The position numbers were made by a program, and so were the translations under genes. The notes under the pieces were generated by a model, which was not told the DNA's origin, searched no databases, and was given only the letters and a program-made list of their open reading frames with translations. Source: Erigeron canadensis (Eukaryota; Streptophyta; Magnoliopsida; Asterales; Asteraceae). Taken from it: a DNA stretch of 64,000 nt. The stretch spans positions 9,116,501-9,180,500 of the forward strand of contig NC_057761.1 in the NCBI RefSeq assembly GCF_010389155.1, written 5' to 3'. Position 1 is the first letter of the stretch. Each line of letters opens with the position of its first letter. Below are positions 20,880 through 31,947 of this stretch, one piece after another.

Positions 20880-21757
20880 ATGACTGTTGTAAAACCGGAA
20901 CATCGAGCTACATAATAATTAGTTTCCAAAGCTTTTCCGCAATGGTACAAATCGAGAATAAGTGTTGAGTAGTTTCAACTTCGGATGCACAACGTGGACA
21001 GAGAACCGATGGTAAATCTATCCCGTTGTTTGCCAAGTTTATTCGGGCAGAAATTAGATTTTGCAAAACTCGCCACACAAGAATATTAACCTTTTTAGGA
21101 ACCAAGTTTGACCATCGAGTGACATTCGAAGCATTAGGTAACGTAGCATCATGAACCCGCATCCTAACATCTTTAACAGAATACCCAATGACGTCCGATA
21201 ACGACCAATTCCAGTTATCCTCATTATCGGCAATGGAAACATCGCTAATGCAAACCCAAAGATCCTTCCACTCGGTTTCCTCTACCCTACCCTTAAAAGG
21301 TCTTCGCCAATGCGCAACAAATTCACTTCCGCTCCATCTATCGGAAACTGTACAAAATTTTTCTAGCTCCAAACTATACATCCATACATCCGAGTAAAGC
21401 GTGTTCTAAGGGGAATATCACCAACCCAAATGTCATGCCAAAAAGAAGTTTTTTGTCCGTTGTCAATTTTTATAGATAATGCATGCATGGGGATAATATT
21501 AAGATTATTCAAATCAATAGCCACTTTGGAGATTTGATTCCATACTCCATGGTCTATACGTCCAACAAAAGTAGGGATGAGAAAAAAACCAATCTGATAA
21601 TATTAGTAACAGTTTTAGACCAAAAGGAATCAGGTAAATATATGTTATTTAATACATTAACCAATAACGAATTCGGAGAGTTTACATATCGCCATCGCCA
21701 TTTTAACAATAATCCTTTATTTAGAGCTTCAAGGGAACCGATTCCGGGACCCCCACA
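20880..21757 (-). pseudogene. LINE (non-LTR retrotransposon) 3' fragment with zf-RVT domain
   Basis: On the minus strand the ORF at 21381-20908 ends with a zinc-binding RT-associated domain: NLVPKKVNILVWRVLQNLIS, ARINLANNGIDLP, then LCPRCASEVETTQHLFSIC (C-x2-C ... H ... C) and KLW. Upstream, toward 21757, other frames give further LINE-like sequence (TSFWHDIWVGDIPL, and RNRFPEALKNKGLLLKWRWR). This is the region after the RT palm in plant LINEs. Frameshifts and stops break it into at least three frames, and no palm, endonuclease or poly(A) tail is present, so only a fragment survives. Confidence 0.8.
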
Positions 21758-21945
21758 GTAGGGATGAGAAAAAACCCAAAACCCGTGACCCTGTCCAGAA
21801 CCGACCCGCCCGAAGGGCTATCGGGTCGGGTCACGGGTCAAGCTTTTGTTGCATTTTTTGGTCACGGGTTACGCGGGTTGGGTCGGGCCGGGTCGGGTCA
21901 AGCCACAACCCGAAAAAAGTTGAAGGAAACCCGTGACCCGACCTA
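21758..21945. repeat. GGGTCGGGTC-rich low-complexity element fragment
   Basis: It begins TAGGGATGAGAAAAAACCC and continues with GACCCG/CGGGTC words in both orientations (GGGTCGGGTCACGGGTC near 21821). Similar GGTTCGG or GGGTCGGG repeats after a TAGGG(G)TGAG start are common in small hAT-type non-autonomous elements; class is inferred. Confidence 0.45.
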
Positions 21946-23232
21946 ATTAATCAAATGGATAGGATTAGTTCTTTTGGTTCTCGACAAATATTTAGTTCTC
22001 GTATTAACTTAACTCTATGCACACTTAGTATACCGAACATAATTGTTTCAATCTCAATCTAGAATTACTACTACATTTATATAGTTTCAAACTTGGCGTT
22101 TGAAACTTCAAATTCTTCATTTCAATTATTTAAATTGAAATTTATATTTCAATTTTACCCTCTTTTTAGTTTTTCATTTAAAATTATTCATAATAATTAT
22201 ATATATGTCATCTAATTAATTTGACCTTTGATTTAGATAATTAACGAATAGGATTGGTTCTCGTAGTTTTCGACATTTTTTTGGTTTTTATTTTATCTTT
22301 TGACAGTGTACATATATGTAAATAACTTTTTCTCTATTATTTTGTCTTAATTTTAAATGTGGAATTATCAATTGTGTTCATATAAAAAATAGAATTATTT
22401 GAAAGTCTACATAGGTAAATATAAACTACATTTGTGTATACATGTGAACGATTATTGTTTTATTATACATTAGAACATAATATGTAGGAAAAAAACATTT
22501 TTTTATGAACGTGTAGTTATCAATTGTATGCACATATAAACTAAAGTGACTACATTTTCAAGGTCTACAAATGTGTACATTACATGTGTTACACAATTAA
22601 TAAATTTTTCAAATCTTGATTTTTATAATTTTTTTCACATCTTGATTTTTATAATCTTGAATGTGTATTTATCAATTATATATGTAGACATATAAACATG
22701 TGTGATTTGATCTTGCTCACATGTGATAAATTTATATTTTTGATGTGTTTATAAATGCACATCTAATTTGCGTTATTTGCGTTAATATCATTTTTTTTCT
22801 TAATAAATTATATTTAATAAATGAAATGTACACATGTGAATTAATAATTTTTCTCCTCAAATATTTTAGAAAAAAATTTTGAGCTGTACGTATTTTATAA
22901 TGAATAAAAAATAAAGAAGTTAATTATGAACTTTATATATATATCCATGAGTTAAACATTTCACATTTAGCAAAAAATGAAAAAGAAAATTTTGGTCGAT
23001 CAAAAATTATGCAATAGTAGTTGTTAATTTAATACGAGTAGTTGTCAATTTGAAGTAAATCAGTTATAGTAGGAGTACGTAAATGAGATAATTATGGGAT
23101 TTGTTATTTAATGGTTGTCAGCTTAGTGGATATAATATCAAAATACAAAATTATCCTCATGTGTTATGAGTTCTCCTAGTTCTCGACAATTATTTAGTTC
23201 TCGTAATAACTCAATTATATATATATATATAT
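21946..23232. other. AT-rich intergenic DNA
   Basis: No gene is seen. A GTTCTCGACA-like motif near TTTAGTTCTCGT recurs in direct orientation near 21977 and 23178, with a weaker copy near 22256, suggesting remnants of one repeat family. The stretch ends in a (TA)n run at about 23214-23232. Confidence 0.5.
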
Positions 23233-24103
23233 GGTAGAGATCCTAGAAGAAGGTGTCTTAAGGAGAGAAAGGAGAAAAGGTCTTATAGGCCAATTAGAAA
23301 GCGACATGTGTCAAAATGAAAAAAAAATGCGCGGTGGCATTTTTGTAAATAAATCAAACTTTTGTCAGCCTGGTTTTGGGTCAGCTTGGGTCTGGGTCAG
23401 CTTTGGTTATGATCAGCTTGGTTTGGTCAGCTTGAGTTGTGGGTCAGTTTGGGTGGTCAACTTGGTCTGGGTCAGCTTGGGTTCTAATCAGCTTGGTTGG
23501 TGAGCATGATCAGTTTGTTCAGATTGGGGTCAAGGTCTGATTGGGTCAGGTTGGGTCAGCTTGGAGTCTGGGTCAGGTTGGGTCAGCTTGGTTAGCTTGG
23601 GTTGGGTCAGTTTGACACAATCTACACAAATGTAGATTATGGGTTTTTGGTCAGCTTAGGGTTGGGTTGGGTCAACTTGAGGTCTGGGTCAGGTTGGGTG
23701 AGCTTGGTTAGCTTGGGTTGGGTCAGTTTGACACAATCTACACAAATGTAGATTATGGGTTTTGGGTCAGCTTGGGGTCAAGTTGGGTCAACTTGACACA
23801 AAACCACAAATAATCTACACAAATGTAGATCCCAAGCTGACCCAGATTCTAGACTGACCAAGCTGACCCATAACCCAGACTGACCAATCTAACCCAACCA
23901 AGCTGACCAAACTGACTCACCAAGCTGACAGACCAAGCTGATCATAACCCAAGTTGACCCAAAACCAGGCTGACAAAAGTTTGATTTATTTACAAAAATG
24001 TCACCACGTTTTTTTTTTTAAATCCACATGTCACGTTTTGATTGGTTCATAAGACCTTCTCTCCCTTCTCTCCTTAAGACACCTTCTTATTTGATTTCTC
24101 TCC
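23233..24103. mobile_element. Foldback element 1, (TA)n-flanked
   Basis: The whole 871 bp folds back on itself. Left arm starts GGTAGAGATCCTAGAAGAAG, then GTGTCTTAAGGAGAGAAAGG; right arm ends with the complement (CCTTCTCTCCTTAAGACACC ... TCTCTCC). Both halves also carry a 12-bp minisatellite: GGGTCAGCTTGG words on the left and CCAAGCTGACCC words on the right. It is bounded by (TA)n on both sides. No transposase is present, so it is non-autonomous. Confidence 0.85.
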
Positions 24104-24121
24104 TATATATATATATATATA

Positions 24122-24283
24122 GTTGAGTTACGCACCAAAGTTATGTGAAAAACCCCTCACATACCTTTTTTTAAACTATAAAAATCATGGGGGGACAAAC
24201 ATTTATTCAAAATATTAAAATATTGGTATGTGATGGGTTTTTCATCCAAGTTTGGTGCATAACAGACACATACTCACTTTTCA
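24122..24283. mobile_element. Foldback element 2, (TA)n-flanked MITE
   Basis: Arms GCACCAAAGTTATGTGAAAA (from 24132) and TTTTTCATCCAAGTTTGGTG (to about 24255) are complementary, extended inward by CCTCACATACC and GGTATGTGATGG. It sits between (TA)n runs at 24104-24121 and about 24285-24297. Confidence 0.8.
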
Positions 24284-24297
24284 AATATATATATATA

Positions 24298-24689
24298 GGG
24301 TAACACTCCGGTGAGAACACTTTTAAAATAAGAATGGTGAGAACATTTAAAAACATCATTTTGATGCATTAAAAGTCCATAAAACTAACATAGTGCTTAA
24401 CTAATTATCATTATTTAAGTGTTTAACAACACATTGATCCGTCAAAATCAAAAAAATCACGTTTTTTTTTTGTGCATCCATCTTGGATGCATATTCATCA
24501 ATATGATGCATCCAACAAAAAACGAGATTTTTTTCGATTTTGACGGATCAATGTGTTGTTAAACACTTAACTAATGATAATTAGTTAAGCACTATGTTAG
24601 TTTTATGGACTTTTAATGCATCAAAATGTAATTTTTAAGTATTCTCGTTTGTTCTCATTTTAATTTCATTCTCATTTGATTATAACCTT
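24298..24689. mobile_element. Foldback element 3, (TA)n-flanked MITE
   Basis: Near-perfect arms of about 185 bases: the left contains TGATGCATTAAAAGTCCATA and AACACATTGATCCGTCAAAA, and the right contains their complements. The apex is a GGATGCAT palindrome near 24480-24515. (TA)n lies on both sides. Confidence 0.85.
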
Positions 24690-24702
24690 ATATATATATA
24701 TA

Positions 24703-25189
24703 GTGAAAAGTTATTTTGAGAACCCTTTTTTTTACGAGAACCTTTGAGAACTTTTTCAAATCATGCCCAACTGATAATTATTGTTTACATGAAAATTGTT
24801 TTTTTATTGTTTTCTGAAATTTATGTGTAAATTTGAAGTTTATAATTGTGTGGAGGCATGGATTATCATCCATTATACAATTATGTGGAGATTTGGATTT
24901 TTGATCACATGTGCACGAATATTGCTATGATTACATGTAAACGACTTTCATACATGTGATTATAACAATATTCGTGCACATGTGATCAAGCGTCCAAATC
25001 TTCGCATAATTATATAACGGATGATAATCCATGTCTCTACACAATTATAAACTTCAAAATTACACATAAGTTATTCAAAAAACAATCAAAAAACAATTTT
25101 TATGTAAAGAACAATCATCGATTAGGTTTGATTTGAAAAAGTTCTCAAAGGTTCTCGCAAAAAAAAAGGTTCTTAAAATAACTTTACCC
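24703..25189. mobile_element. Foldback element 4, (TA)n-flanked MITE
   Basis: It starts GTGAAAAGTTATTTTGAGAA and ends with the complement TTCTTAAAATAACTTTACCC. Arms of over 200 bases pair around an apex near 24950 (GATCACATGTGCACGAATAT paired with ATATTCGTGCACATGTGATC). (TA)n on both sides. Confidence 0.85.
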
Positions 25190-25207
25190 TATATATATAT
25201 ATATATA

Positions 25208-25876
25208 TGAGGAAGTTATCTTAGGACAAAACCACGATAGGTTACTTAAGTGCATTACGTAATATCAATTATTTTAGTTAAATTTTGTTATTCATGATGT
25301 GTCGCTATATATGTTAGTAAAAGCTTTGACATATGAAATACATGTTTGTTTAAAGTTAATATCACAAACGGTTCTAAAAGATTATAGTAACCAATACCTT
25401 AAATTTATATGTTGTCAATATATTAGTTAAAACCACAAAGGAGAAAAGTACAATAAAAAACAATTGAATATATAAGTTTTTAACATATTAGTTAAAACCA
25501 TACAGAAGAAAAGTGCAATTGAAACAAAATAGTGGTATATAATGGTATTGACATACAACTGAAAGCATAAGAAAGAATACAAATATATGTCTATGTTTGT
25601 TAAACAAAACATAAATAAATATTGTAAACCCGCTTAGAAGTTAGCATATTAGACACTTATGTTATTAATAATAAAAAAAAAAGCAGAATGGCAGGCAACG
25701 CTGCGCAAGAAAAACTAAAAAGGGCTGCGACGTGGTAAAATCTGAACGGTAATACAGGGTGAGACAAAAAACAAAGTTATTCACGTAATGCATGGTAATA
25801 GATAGAATATATATTCTTTTCTATACTCATTCATTTAGCCTTTTTATTGGAAAATTTCACTTTAAGTTATTCATTA
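25208..25876. other. AT-rich intergenic DNA
   Basis: No gene or RNA is supported. A GTTAAAACCA...AAAGTGCAAT/AGTACAAT segment is duplicated near 25424-25470 and 25490-25530. Confidence 0.5.
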
Positions 25877-26745
25877 GGGGTGTTTGGGATTGCTTTTTTA
25901 AAATAAATTATGCGTTTTTAATAATCAGAATCAGATAATTAGCTGTAACAAAATATGATTTTGAAAGATAGTATTTGAATTTAATTTTGTTGTTTAATAT
26001 CACAATAATCAAATAATTAACTCTTAAAGTGTTTGGTAAGTGTATATACTTTAAAGAGTGAACAGGTAAAAAGACAAAAAAGGTCATTAATTAAAAGGTA
26101 TTTGGTTAAAGTAAAAACGAGAGAACGAAAAGCAAAGCTGAAAATATGAACAATTATTCTATCATTAAATAAGCAAACAAGGTGTAGATGATAGTAGACG
26201 TAATATACAGGTGCTAGCAAGAAAAATTATGAGATTTAGATAAACAATAATCTTAGTTAAACTCTCAAATAAAAAAATTTTAAATAAAAAAGCAATGTTA
26301 TTTTATTGGAATCTTTTGATGTGCAAACGAAATCAATAAAACACTCTATTAATAAGAGATCTAATTAAAAAGCAAATATAATATATACCAAGACATATAA
26401 ATGACTGCCGGAAAAAAAATTGGTAGAAAGCAAAGAGGAATTTGGAAGAGACATCCAAATAAGAATTATAGATGAGTGTATATAATACTCTGTAACATTA
26501 TATTTTGGTCGATGAAAAGATTTTAAGGGTAATGAGGTAAATTACATGGCATAAAGTTAATGTGGAAGAATCACGTTTCTCTGCAGTAAGGGGGAGCTGC
26601 TTTTGAGAAACTGCGTTTTCATAGCTTTCAAACGCAGATAATCGATTTTTAAGACCATTTTCCCAAACACTAAAAACTGATTATTTGTATTCTTAAAACG
26701 CAATAAGCTAAAAATCTTTTTTAAAACTCAACCCTAAACACCCAC
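25877..26745. mobile_element. Tourist-like (PIF/Harbinger) non-autonomous element
   Basis: The left end GGGGTGTTTGGGATTG and the right end complement GTGGGTGTTTAGGGTTG form imperfect terminal inverted repeats of about 60 bases. They are flanked by the 3-bp duplication TTA (25874-25876 and 26746-26748). The GGGTGTTTGG-type terminus with a TTA target site is the Tourist signature. The 869-bp interior is AT-rich with no transposase. Confidence 0.65.
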
Positions 26746-26879
26746 TTAAGTACGAACTTTTTTTTTTTTTTTACATTCATCATTCTATACCCATAGATCT
26801 TGAAAAAAAAAAAAACTAAAATAAAATTCCCCAACATTTGGTGCGTGAAAAGTGTCTCACGATAGATACTGACGTGCCA

Positions 26880-27038
26880 TTCTACGTACCCTAAATACAT
26901 CTTCCCTTCTCTCATCCTATATATTATGGTTTACAAGTGTTCTTCCACAACACAATCACAAAACCTAAGCATCATTCACACTGTTTCTCCTAAAGCCAAC
27001 TTGTATCAAATCATTATTTTCTTAACTAACCTCCAAAC
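26880..27038 (+). promoter_or_regulatory. Probable core promoter and 5' UTR of the membrane-protein gene
   Basis: A TATA-like CCTATATATTATGG lies near 26917-26930, about 110 bases upstream of the ATG. A CA-rich leader (CCACAACACAATCACAAAAC) follows, typical of plant 5' UTRs. The proximal 130 bases separate the gene from the Tourist-like element. Confidence 0.5.
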
Positions 27039-29372
27039 ATGATGTCTTTGGAGGAAATTATAAACACGAACATGGATACCGGTTCAACAATCAAGTATGT
27101 GGATCTTATCATAAAAGTCGTTCCCAATGACATCAGTGTAGCCTTGATGACTTACACCGGGACTATATTCCGAGCGGAGCTAGAAAACAACTACACGAAA
27201 CCTATTTCATGGATTGGGATGTATATCGCGGCAGCGTCTCTTCTTTGCGTCTTTGCAATGGCGGCTGACTTGTGGCATGGTCTACGAAACAGTAAGCGTT
27301 GGTTTCCATGTAAGTACTTCACTGTTAATGCTGCTTTTCTCTCTGTTATATCTGCTGCAATGAAGTTACCCATGGATATAAGTAGTTCAATGCCCGGTAA
27401 TGTAGACCAACTGACAAAGCTTGGAAGCATGGCCTTTTTGTGCACCATGATGGCTAATTTCTTGCCTTCTCTAGCCACCATGAATAGCAAGGAACTTCTT
27501 ACAAACATTACAGGTTTGGGTGTTATGGTAATCACCTTGGTGGTGAATGTAGGCATTCAAATTAAAACGGGTGTTGTATCATGTAAAGTATATGACCAGC
27601 TTTACAACAGGGTACTACAACGTTATTATTCAAAAAAACCAGTTGCCACATTACCTGATATACATCGCAACATCATGATAGCAGCCGTTTATTGTACTTT
27701 GTTACTTTTGTTGTTGATTATACACGTATGTTCATCTTTAGCGATTTTAAAATCCAAAGATATGATAAATGAGAAGTACCAAAAACATTTCGAAGAAGAC
27801 TTTTCAAACGACACACCATTAGATACAAAAATGGTTCAGAAACATGTGACCAAGTATTGGATCATGGCAGGTAGCCCCCAATTCGTAACAGTTAGCTTTG
27901 TTACCACCTCTGCTTGTGGGGTAATATGTGTTTTAAGCACTGCCTTACACATTCGTACTTTATTTTGGTCTATAGGCTCTGTGAAGGATAGGGACTATAA
28001 CTCGGATTATCAGGGGTCGATGTTAGTGATTTTAATAATACAGTCTATTGGCGTCATACTTGGTACAATAGTACCATTTTGTAGATCTTTCGCGGTGTTA
28101 TGCTTTAAGGTTTCCTTTAAAAGTATTAAAAACCATATAATTAAGGTGTTTAAAGTGGAGAGTTACTGGACTGACAAGTTATTTGATGATGAGTGGAAAG
28201 TGGGAAGTGAAACATTGCCATTTCGTGACTACAGAGGCAAGGTGATCATCGAACGTGTGAAATTCTATTTTCTAATCTTTTGTAGAGCATTTCAGGTGGG
28301 AGTTGTGGTAACATGCAAGATAATATCACTGGTTCCAGTTTTTATGATATGTGCCTTCTATTGTTTGAAGTGCTTAAAAGACAAAGGTAAGGCTGATAAG
28401 GATTTGGAGGATCTTCGCTTGTACGTGTTTCACCTTCAAGATGACACGGAAGTTTCAGTGACGACATTGAATCGCCTTTCAAAATCTACTATGCACTTGA
28501 TTAAAAAGGGTGAAAGGCAGCAACCCAAGGGTCTCCTTGAACTTATAAAGAAATCTTTTGAAGGAGTTGAAAATTTTGACCGCAATCAGGTTAAATCGTT
28601 ACGGTCAAAAGTAGAAGGCAAAGATTCCTGGAGCTTACTAGTGGTGACCCTAACAGTCATTGCTGCTTCTCTTCCTGACATTGACACGATAATAGTTGAT
28701 AAGTTGTTGGAAAGTGTCAGAGAAGGTCTAGAATATGTCGCACATGTGGAAGAGAGCCTCAATACTACGGATGACAAAGTAAGTAATCAAACACATGTGG
28801 AAGAGAGCCTCAATACTACGGATGACAAAGTAAGTAATCAAACACATGTGGAAGAGAGCCTCAATACTACGCGTGACAAAGTAAGTAATCAAAAGGCAGC
28901 ACGAACTTTGTGGAATGAATTTAAAAACAAAAAGACGTGGTTTGGAAAGAATATGCAGCAGATTGCTTCTGAAAAGAAAACTCGAGAGATTGTTCAATTG
29001 TTCAAGGACAGAGGTGAAAACAATAGGGTCAAGGAGGTAAAACTAGATGATAAGTCAATTTGTGCCGACTCCATGTATCTTGTCACTAACGAAATCCTGC
29101 TTTCCCATGCTATTGACCAATCTAACCCACAAAAACTATTTGAGCATATTTCACAAATGATCTCTGGTATATTGGCTGATTGTCTCACCAACTTACCCAA
29201 AGTAATAGCAATGAAATGCCACAATCGTGAGATAGAAAAAAGGGAGGCCAGCGTCCAAGCGGCAGCCAGACTTCTAGGTGAGACTACCCAGATAATAAAG
29301 ATCCTTCAAGACCCTCAGCAATGCGTGGATCCAAATGAGCCACGAGGAGTGGTGTGCTTGTGTCTACCATAA
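27039..29372 (+). CDS. Plant-specific uncharacterised multi-pass membrane protein, single exon
   Basis: An intact 777-residue ORF, the only credible host gene here. The N-terminal half has about seven or eight hydrophobic segments (residues about 57-77, 92-112 weak, 129-147, 154-175, 211-237, 282-302, 327-357, 409-444); the C-terminal half (from about 450) is charged and probably cytosolic. Motifs such as WFPCKYFTVNAAFLSVISAA, AMKLPMD, MPGNVDQLTKL and the C-terminal MKCHNREIEKREASVQAAAR fit a large plant family of unknown function that I recall from dicots. Residues 568-618 are three tandem 17-residue repeats (HVEESLNTTDDKVSNQT) encoded by near-identical 51-bp units. The start was chosen as the first ATG after the leader; a second ATG follows at once. 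Function is not inferred; no enzymatic motif is seen. Confidence 0.9.
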   Translation: MMSLEEIINTNMDTGSTIKYVDLIIKVVPNDISVALMTYTGTIFRAELENNYTKPISWIGMYIAAASLLCVFAMAADLWHGLRNSKRWFPCKYFTVNAAFLSVISAAMKLPMDISSSMPGNVDQLTKLGSMAFLCTMMANFLPSLATMNSKELLTNITGLGVMVITLVVNVGIQIKTGVVSCKVYDQLYNRVLQRYYSKKPVATLPDIHRNIMIAAVYCTLLLLLLIIHVCSSLAILKSKDMINEKYQKHFEEDFSNDTPLDTKMVQKHVTKYWIMAGSPQFVTVSFVTTSACGVICVLSTALHIRTLFWSIGSVKDRDYNSDYQGSMLVILIIQSIGVILGTIVPFCRSFAVLCFKVSFKSIKNHIIKVFKVESYWTDKLFDDEWKVGSETLPFRDYRGKVIIERVKFYFLIFCRAFQVGVVVTCKIISLVPVFMICAFYCLKCLKDKGKADKDLEDLRLYVFHLQDDTEVSVTTLNRLSKSTMHLIKKGERQQPKGLLELIKKSFEGVENFDRNQVKSLRSKVEGKDSWSLLVVTLTVIAASLPDIDTIIVDKLLESVREGLEYVAHVEESLNTTDDKVSNQTHVEESLNTTDDKVSNQTHVEESLNTTRDKVSNQKAARTLWNEFKNKKTWFGKNMQQIASEKKTREIVQLFKDRGENNRVKEVKLDDKSICADSMYLVTNEILLSHAIDQSNPQKLFEHISQMISGILADCLTNLPKVIAMKCHNREIEKREASVQAAARLLGETTQIIKILQDPQQCVDPNEPRGVVCLCLP
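28740..28892 (+). repeat. Triple 51-bp in-frame tandem repeat
   Basis: Units at 28740-28790, 28791-28841 and 28842-28892 are nearly identical; the third has CGT in place of GAT (Asp to Arg). Each unit contains AAAGTAAGTAAT, a good match to a 5' splice-site consensus. The near identity implies recent expansion. Confidence 0.95.
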
Positions 29373-29690
29373 TATATAGTAATGTCTTTGTTTCCCCTAT
29401 GTTTTCTTTTAATAACTATGTTGATACTTAAATTTGAACTGATGTGTCAAGCTAATTATATGGTTTTTTCAGGATCAACACCTCTAAAACAATCCAAGAT
29501 GGGCTTAATCTGCTTTTTCAACGAGTTTTATTTCCACGATTGGCATTTAGAAAGGATGTTGAATTTGTGCTTCGTTTGTAAACTTAAAGAAGTTAGTGTG
29601 ACCAAGACTTATTTTTCATTACTGGTTCTCTTTCCTAAGTTACTTGTATCATATTCCTCGATATATATATGTGGTCCACTGTTTTAAATA
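29373..29690 (+). other. 3' UTR of the membrane-protein gene, possible 3' UTR intron end
   Basis: A stretch with TTAATAACTATGTTG and a pyrimidine tract ending GGTTTTTTCAGGATC (near 29462-29476) looks like a 3' splice acceptor. An open frame continues to 29687 but has no recognisable domain. AATATAAAATGC near 29687 could serve as a polyadenylation region. Confidence 0.35.
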
Positions 29691-31947
29691 TAAAATGCAT
29701 GGTACTTTTGTGTGGTTCGAGAATGTTTTGTTTTATTTTCTTAAGGTAAAAATTTATTAAACCTTAGCACCGATTACCCTTCTTAATCGTTTAACTTTTT
29801 ACTTATATTTTTTCGTGTCATGAGCTCCATCATCTCATCACTTTCCCCTTATTTTTTTTCCCTTTTAACTATTTATCTTTAAATTTAATACCCTACAATA
29901 TCATACAAAACATCCAATCAAAATAGAATATGAAATATATATATATATATAAAATGAACACACATTTTCTTTTCACCCTAGGTGATCCTATCTCCTTTCA
30001 CTTTAAACTTTCACATACCTTCAACAACCATTCATCTTCTTTTAGTCATTTCACCTATATATGGGTTTCACCTATCTTTATTAATGCTTTTATAGTTTTT
30101 TAATTCAGAAATTAGGTTTTACCCATGTGTTGCATTAACTAACATAAATTTCAATAAAAGAAAAAAAAAAAAAAACCCTCAACCCAAGTTCAATATATAA
30201 AAAACTATTCAGCGAAACCGCACATATTTTATTATCAAATTCTTATAATTTTAAACATATAATCTGTGACGATTCGTGTTAGTGCATGTTTTGGGGTCGA
30301 CTGCAATACAATTCTAGGGGTAATGAATAAGGATGTGAAATTAATTCTTTGATGTTTTTTTTTTTAAACATTTGGAGTTATTTTATTTGATGTTAATCCT
30401 GAATTTATTAACTTCAAAACTATTATAGAAGTCATAAAATTAACCACAACATGACAAATAACCAGTCTATATATAGTTTTCTACTGTTAGTCATTCACAG
30501 ATCCGGAGTAGAGATTTATATCCCGACTCCACCATGTAATTGATTATCAAGAGTCGTATCGATTGATTTTAATCCGAAATCATTGAGATGTATCGTAAAT
30601 AAATTTATGCTTGTAATCATTTGACTAATGATAAAAGAACTCTTTGTTTTTCTCTCCTATTCTATATCTATATTTTTTTGAATATATGCGTGAATGTTTA
30701 TAGCCTCAAGAACAGATACAGATGGATTCCGCACATCTGGATATGCATCGATCAAATGGACCTAACAATTCGCAACCAAATTGTTACTTGTATTAGTAAA
30801 AGTAGACGGTGGAACCTAACTTACCATTTGATTACAATGATATTCACGTTTACAAATAAGACATTTTTCTATATATCAAATGTCAATGTGTTAAAAGATA
30901 TCACGAATAACGAATTATAGAATGTTACATACAATAAAAAATACAATATTATACATTTTAAAGAAACGCTTAACTAAAGTAGCTTTTTCCCTTTTCTTTA
31001 CTTTTGCCACAAAATTTTAAATTTTTTGGTTTTGGCCACACATTGTCTGCTTATTACTTTTTTACCCTTTTCTTTTCTTCTCCATTCTTTTTCCCGATAA
31101 TATTATATATTTGAAGACAGACTTAACTACAGTAGTGTTTATTTTTTTTTTTACAAAACTTTTAAAAAAAATTTAGTTTTGGCCACACATTTTGTCTGCT
31201 TATTACTTTTTCCACCCTTCTTTTTCCTTCTCCATTTTTTTTCCCGGCTGAACAGTAGCACCATCAACATCAAAAAAGAAAAAAAAAAGTCTTCATATCC
31301 CTCCATGATGAGGGCATTTTTATTTGATTGATGTGGCCATCAACTTCCAACCAACAGTTGCAAACTCTGGCTACCGTTGTTTTCAGGGGTTAAATAAAAA
31401 GAGGAAAATACAGACATGTCATATGTCCTTAATTTGAAACCCACAATAACAATATATCTACATATTAAAAGAGAAACTATAACAACACAATCAAATTTGC
31501 ACTCAAATAAAATTTAACCTTATAAGGAAAACACGCATAATAAAACTTCAAATAATAGATCTACATACATACATGATAAAGAAAGGGGATGATGTTGTAG
31601 TGGTAGGGGTGTCGGAGAAATTGTTGCAATGGCGGTGACTTTGTTACAGCTGTTGGAGACATTGAGCAGGAGATGGTGGTAGCAGTTGGTAGATCTAAGA
31701 TCTCGAAGATAACGGTTTAAGGATTTTGTTTGGTATGAGGAGTGAAAGAAAAAGGAGTGAAATGTAAAAATAAAACGATGAGACCAAACCATAATATAAA
31801 TGAAAATAAATGTACAGATGTAATAAGTAAAACATATGATGTCTATTAGCCTTCCACCTCCAACTGATAGAGCAGGAAAAAAAACATGTATGCACACCAT
31901 GATGACTATACAATTCAGCTGTCTAAAATATTTGATAGAGTAACCAT
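29691..31947. other. AT-rich intergenic DNA with one segmental duplication
   Basis: No gene is supported. A segment with TTTTGGCCACACATT, TGTCTGCTTATTACTTTTT and TTCTCCATTCTTTTTCCCG is duplicated at about 30970-31100 and 31120-31250 (period about 147). A minus-strand open frame at 31520-31900 is Ser/His/Phe-rich and looks like chance. Confidence 0.5.

Noticed and set aside
21763..21945. Open frame with RTDPPEG... as a gene
   Set aside because: It is a reading of the GGGTCGGG repeat, not a protein.
23231..23503. Open frame rich in Leu-Gly-Ser-Val-Trp
   Set aside because: A translation of the GGGTCAGCTTGG minisatellite in foldback element 1.
26585..26600. AAGGGGGAG tract as a polypurine tract
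   Set aside because: It lies inside a Tourist-like DNA element with no LTR nearby; chance match.
27191..27556. Minus-strand open frame opposite the membrane-protein gene
   Set aside because: A shadow of the real plus-strand gene; no independent signals.
29382..29687. Second coding exon of the membrane-protein gene
   Set aside because: An acceptor-like CAG is present, but the upstream ORF already ends with the family-typical C-terminus and the following residues have no recognisable similarity; kept only as possible 3' UTR.
31520..31900. Minus-strand 126-codon open frame near the host gene
   Set aside because: Composition (runs of Phe, Ser, His, Tyr) is that of AT-rich intergenic DNA read by chance; no domain, no promoter context.
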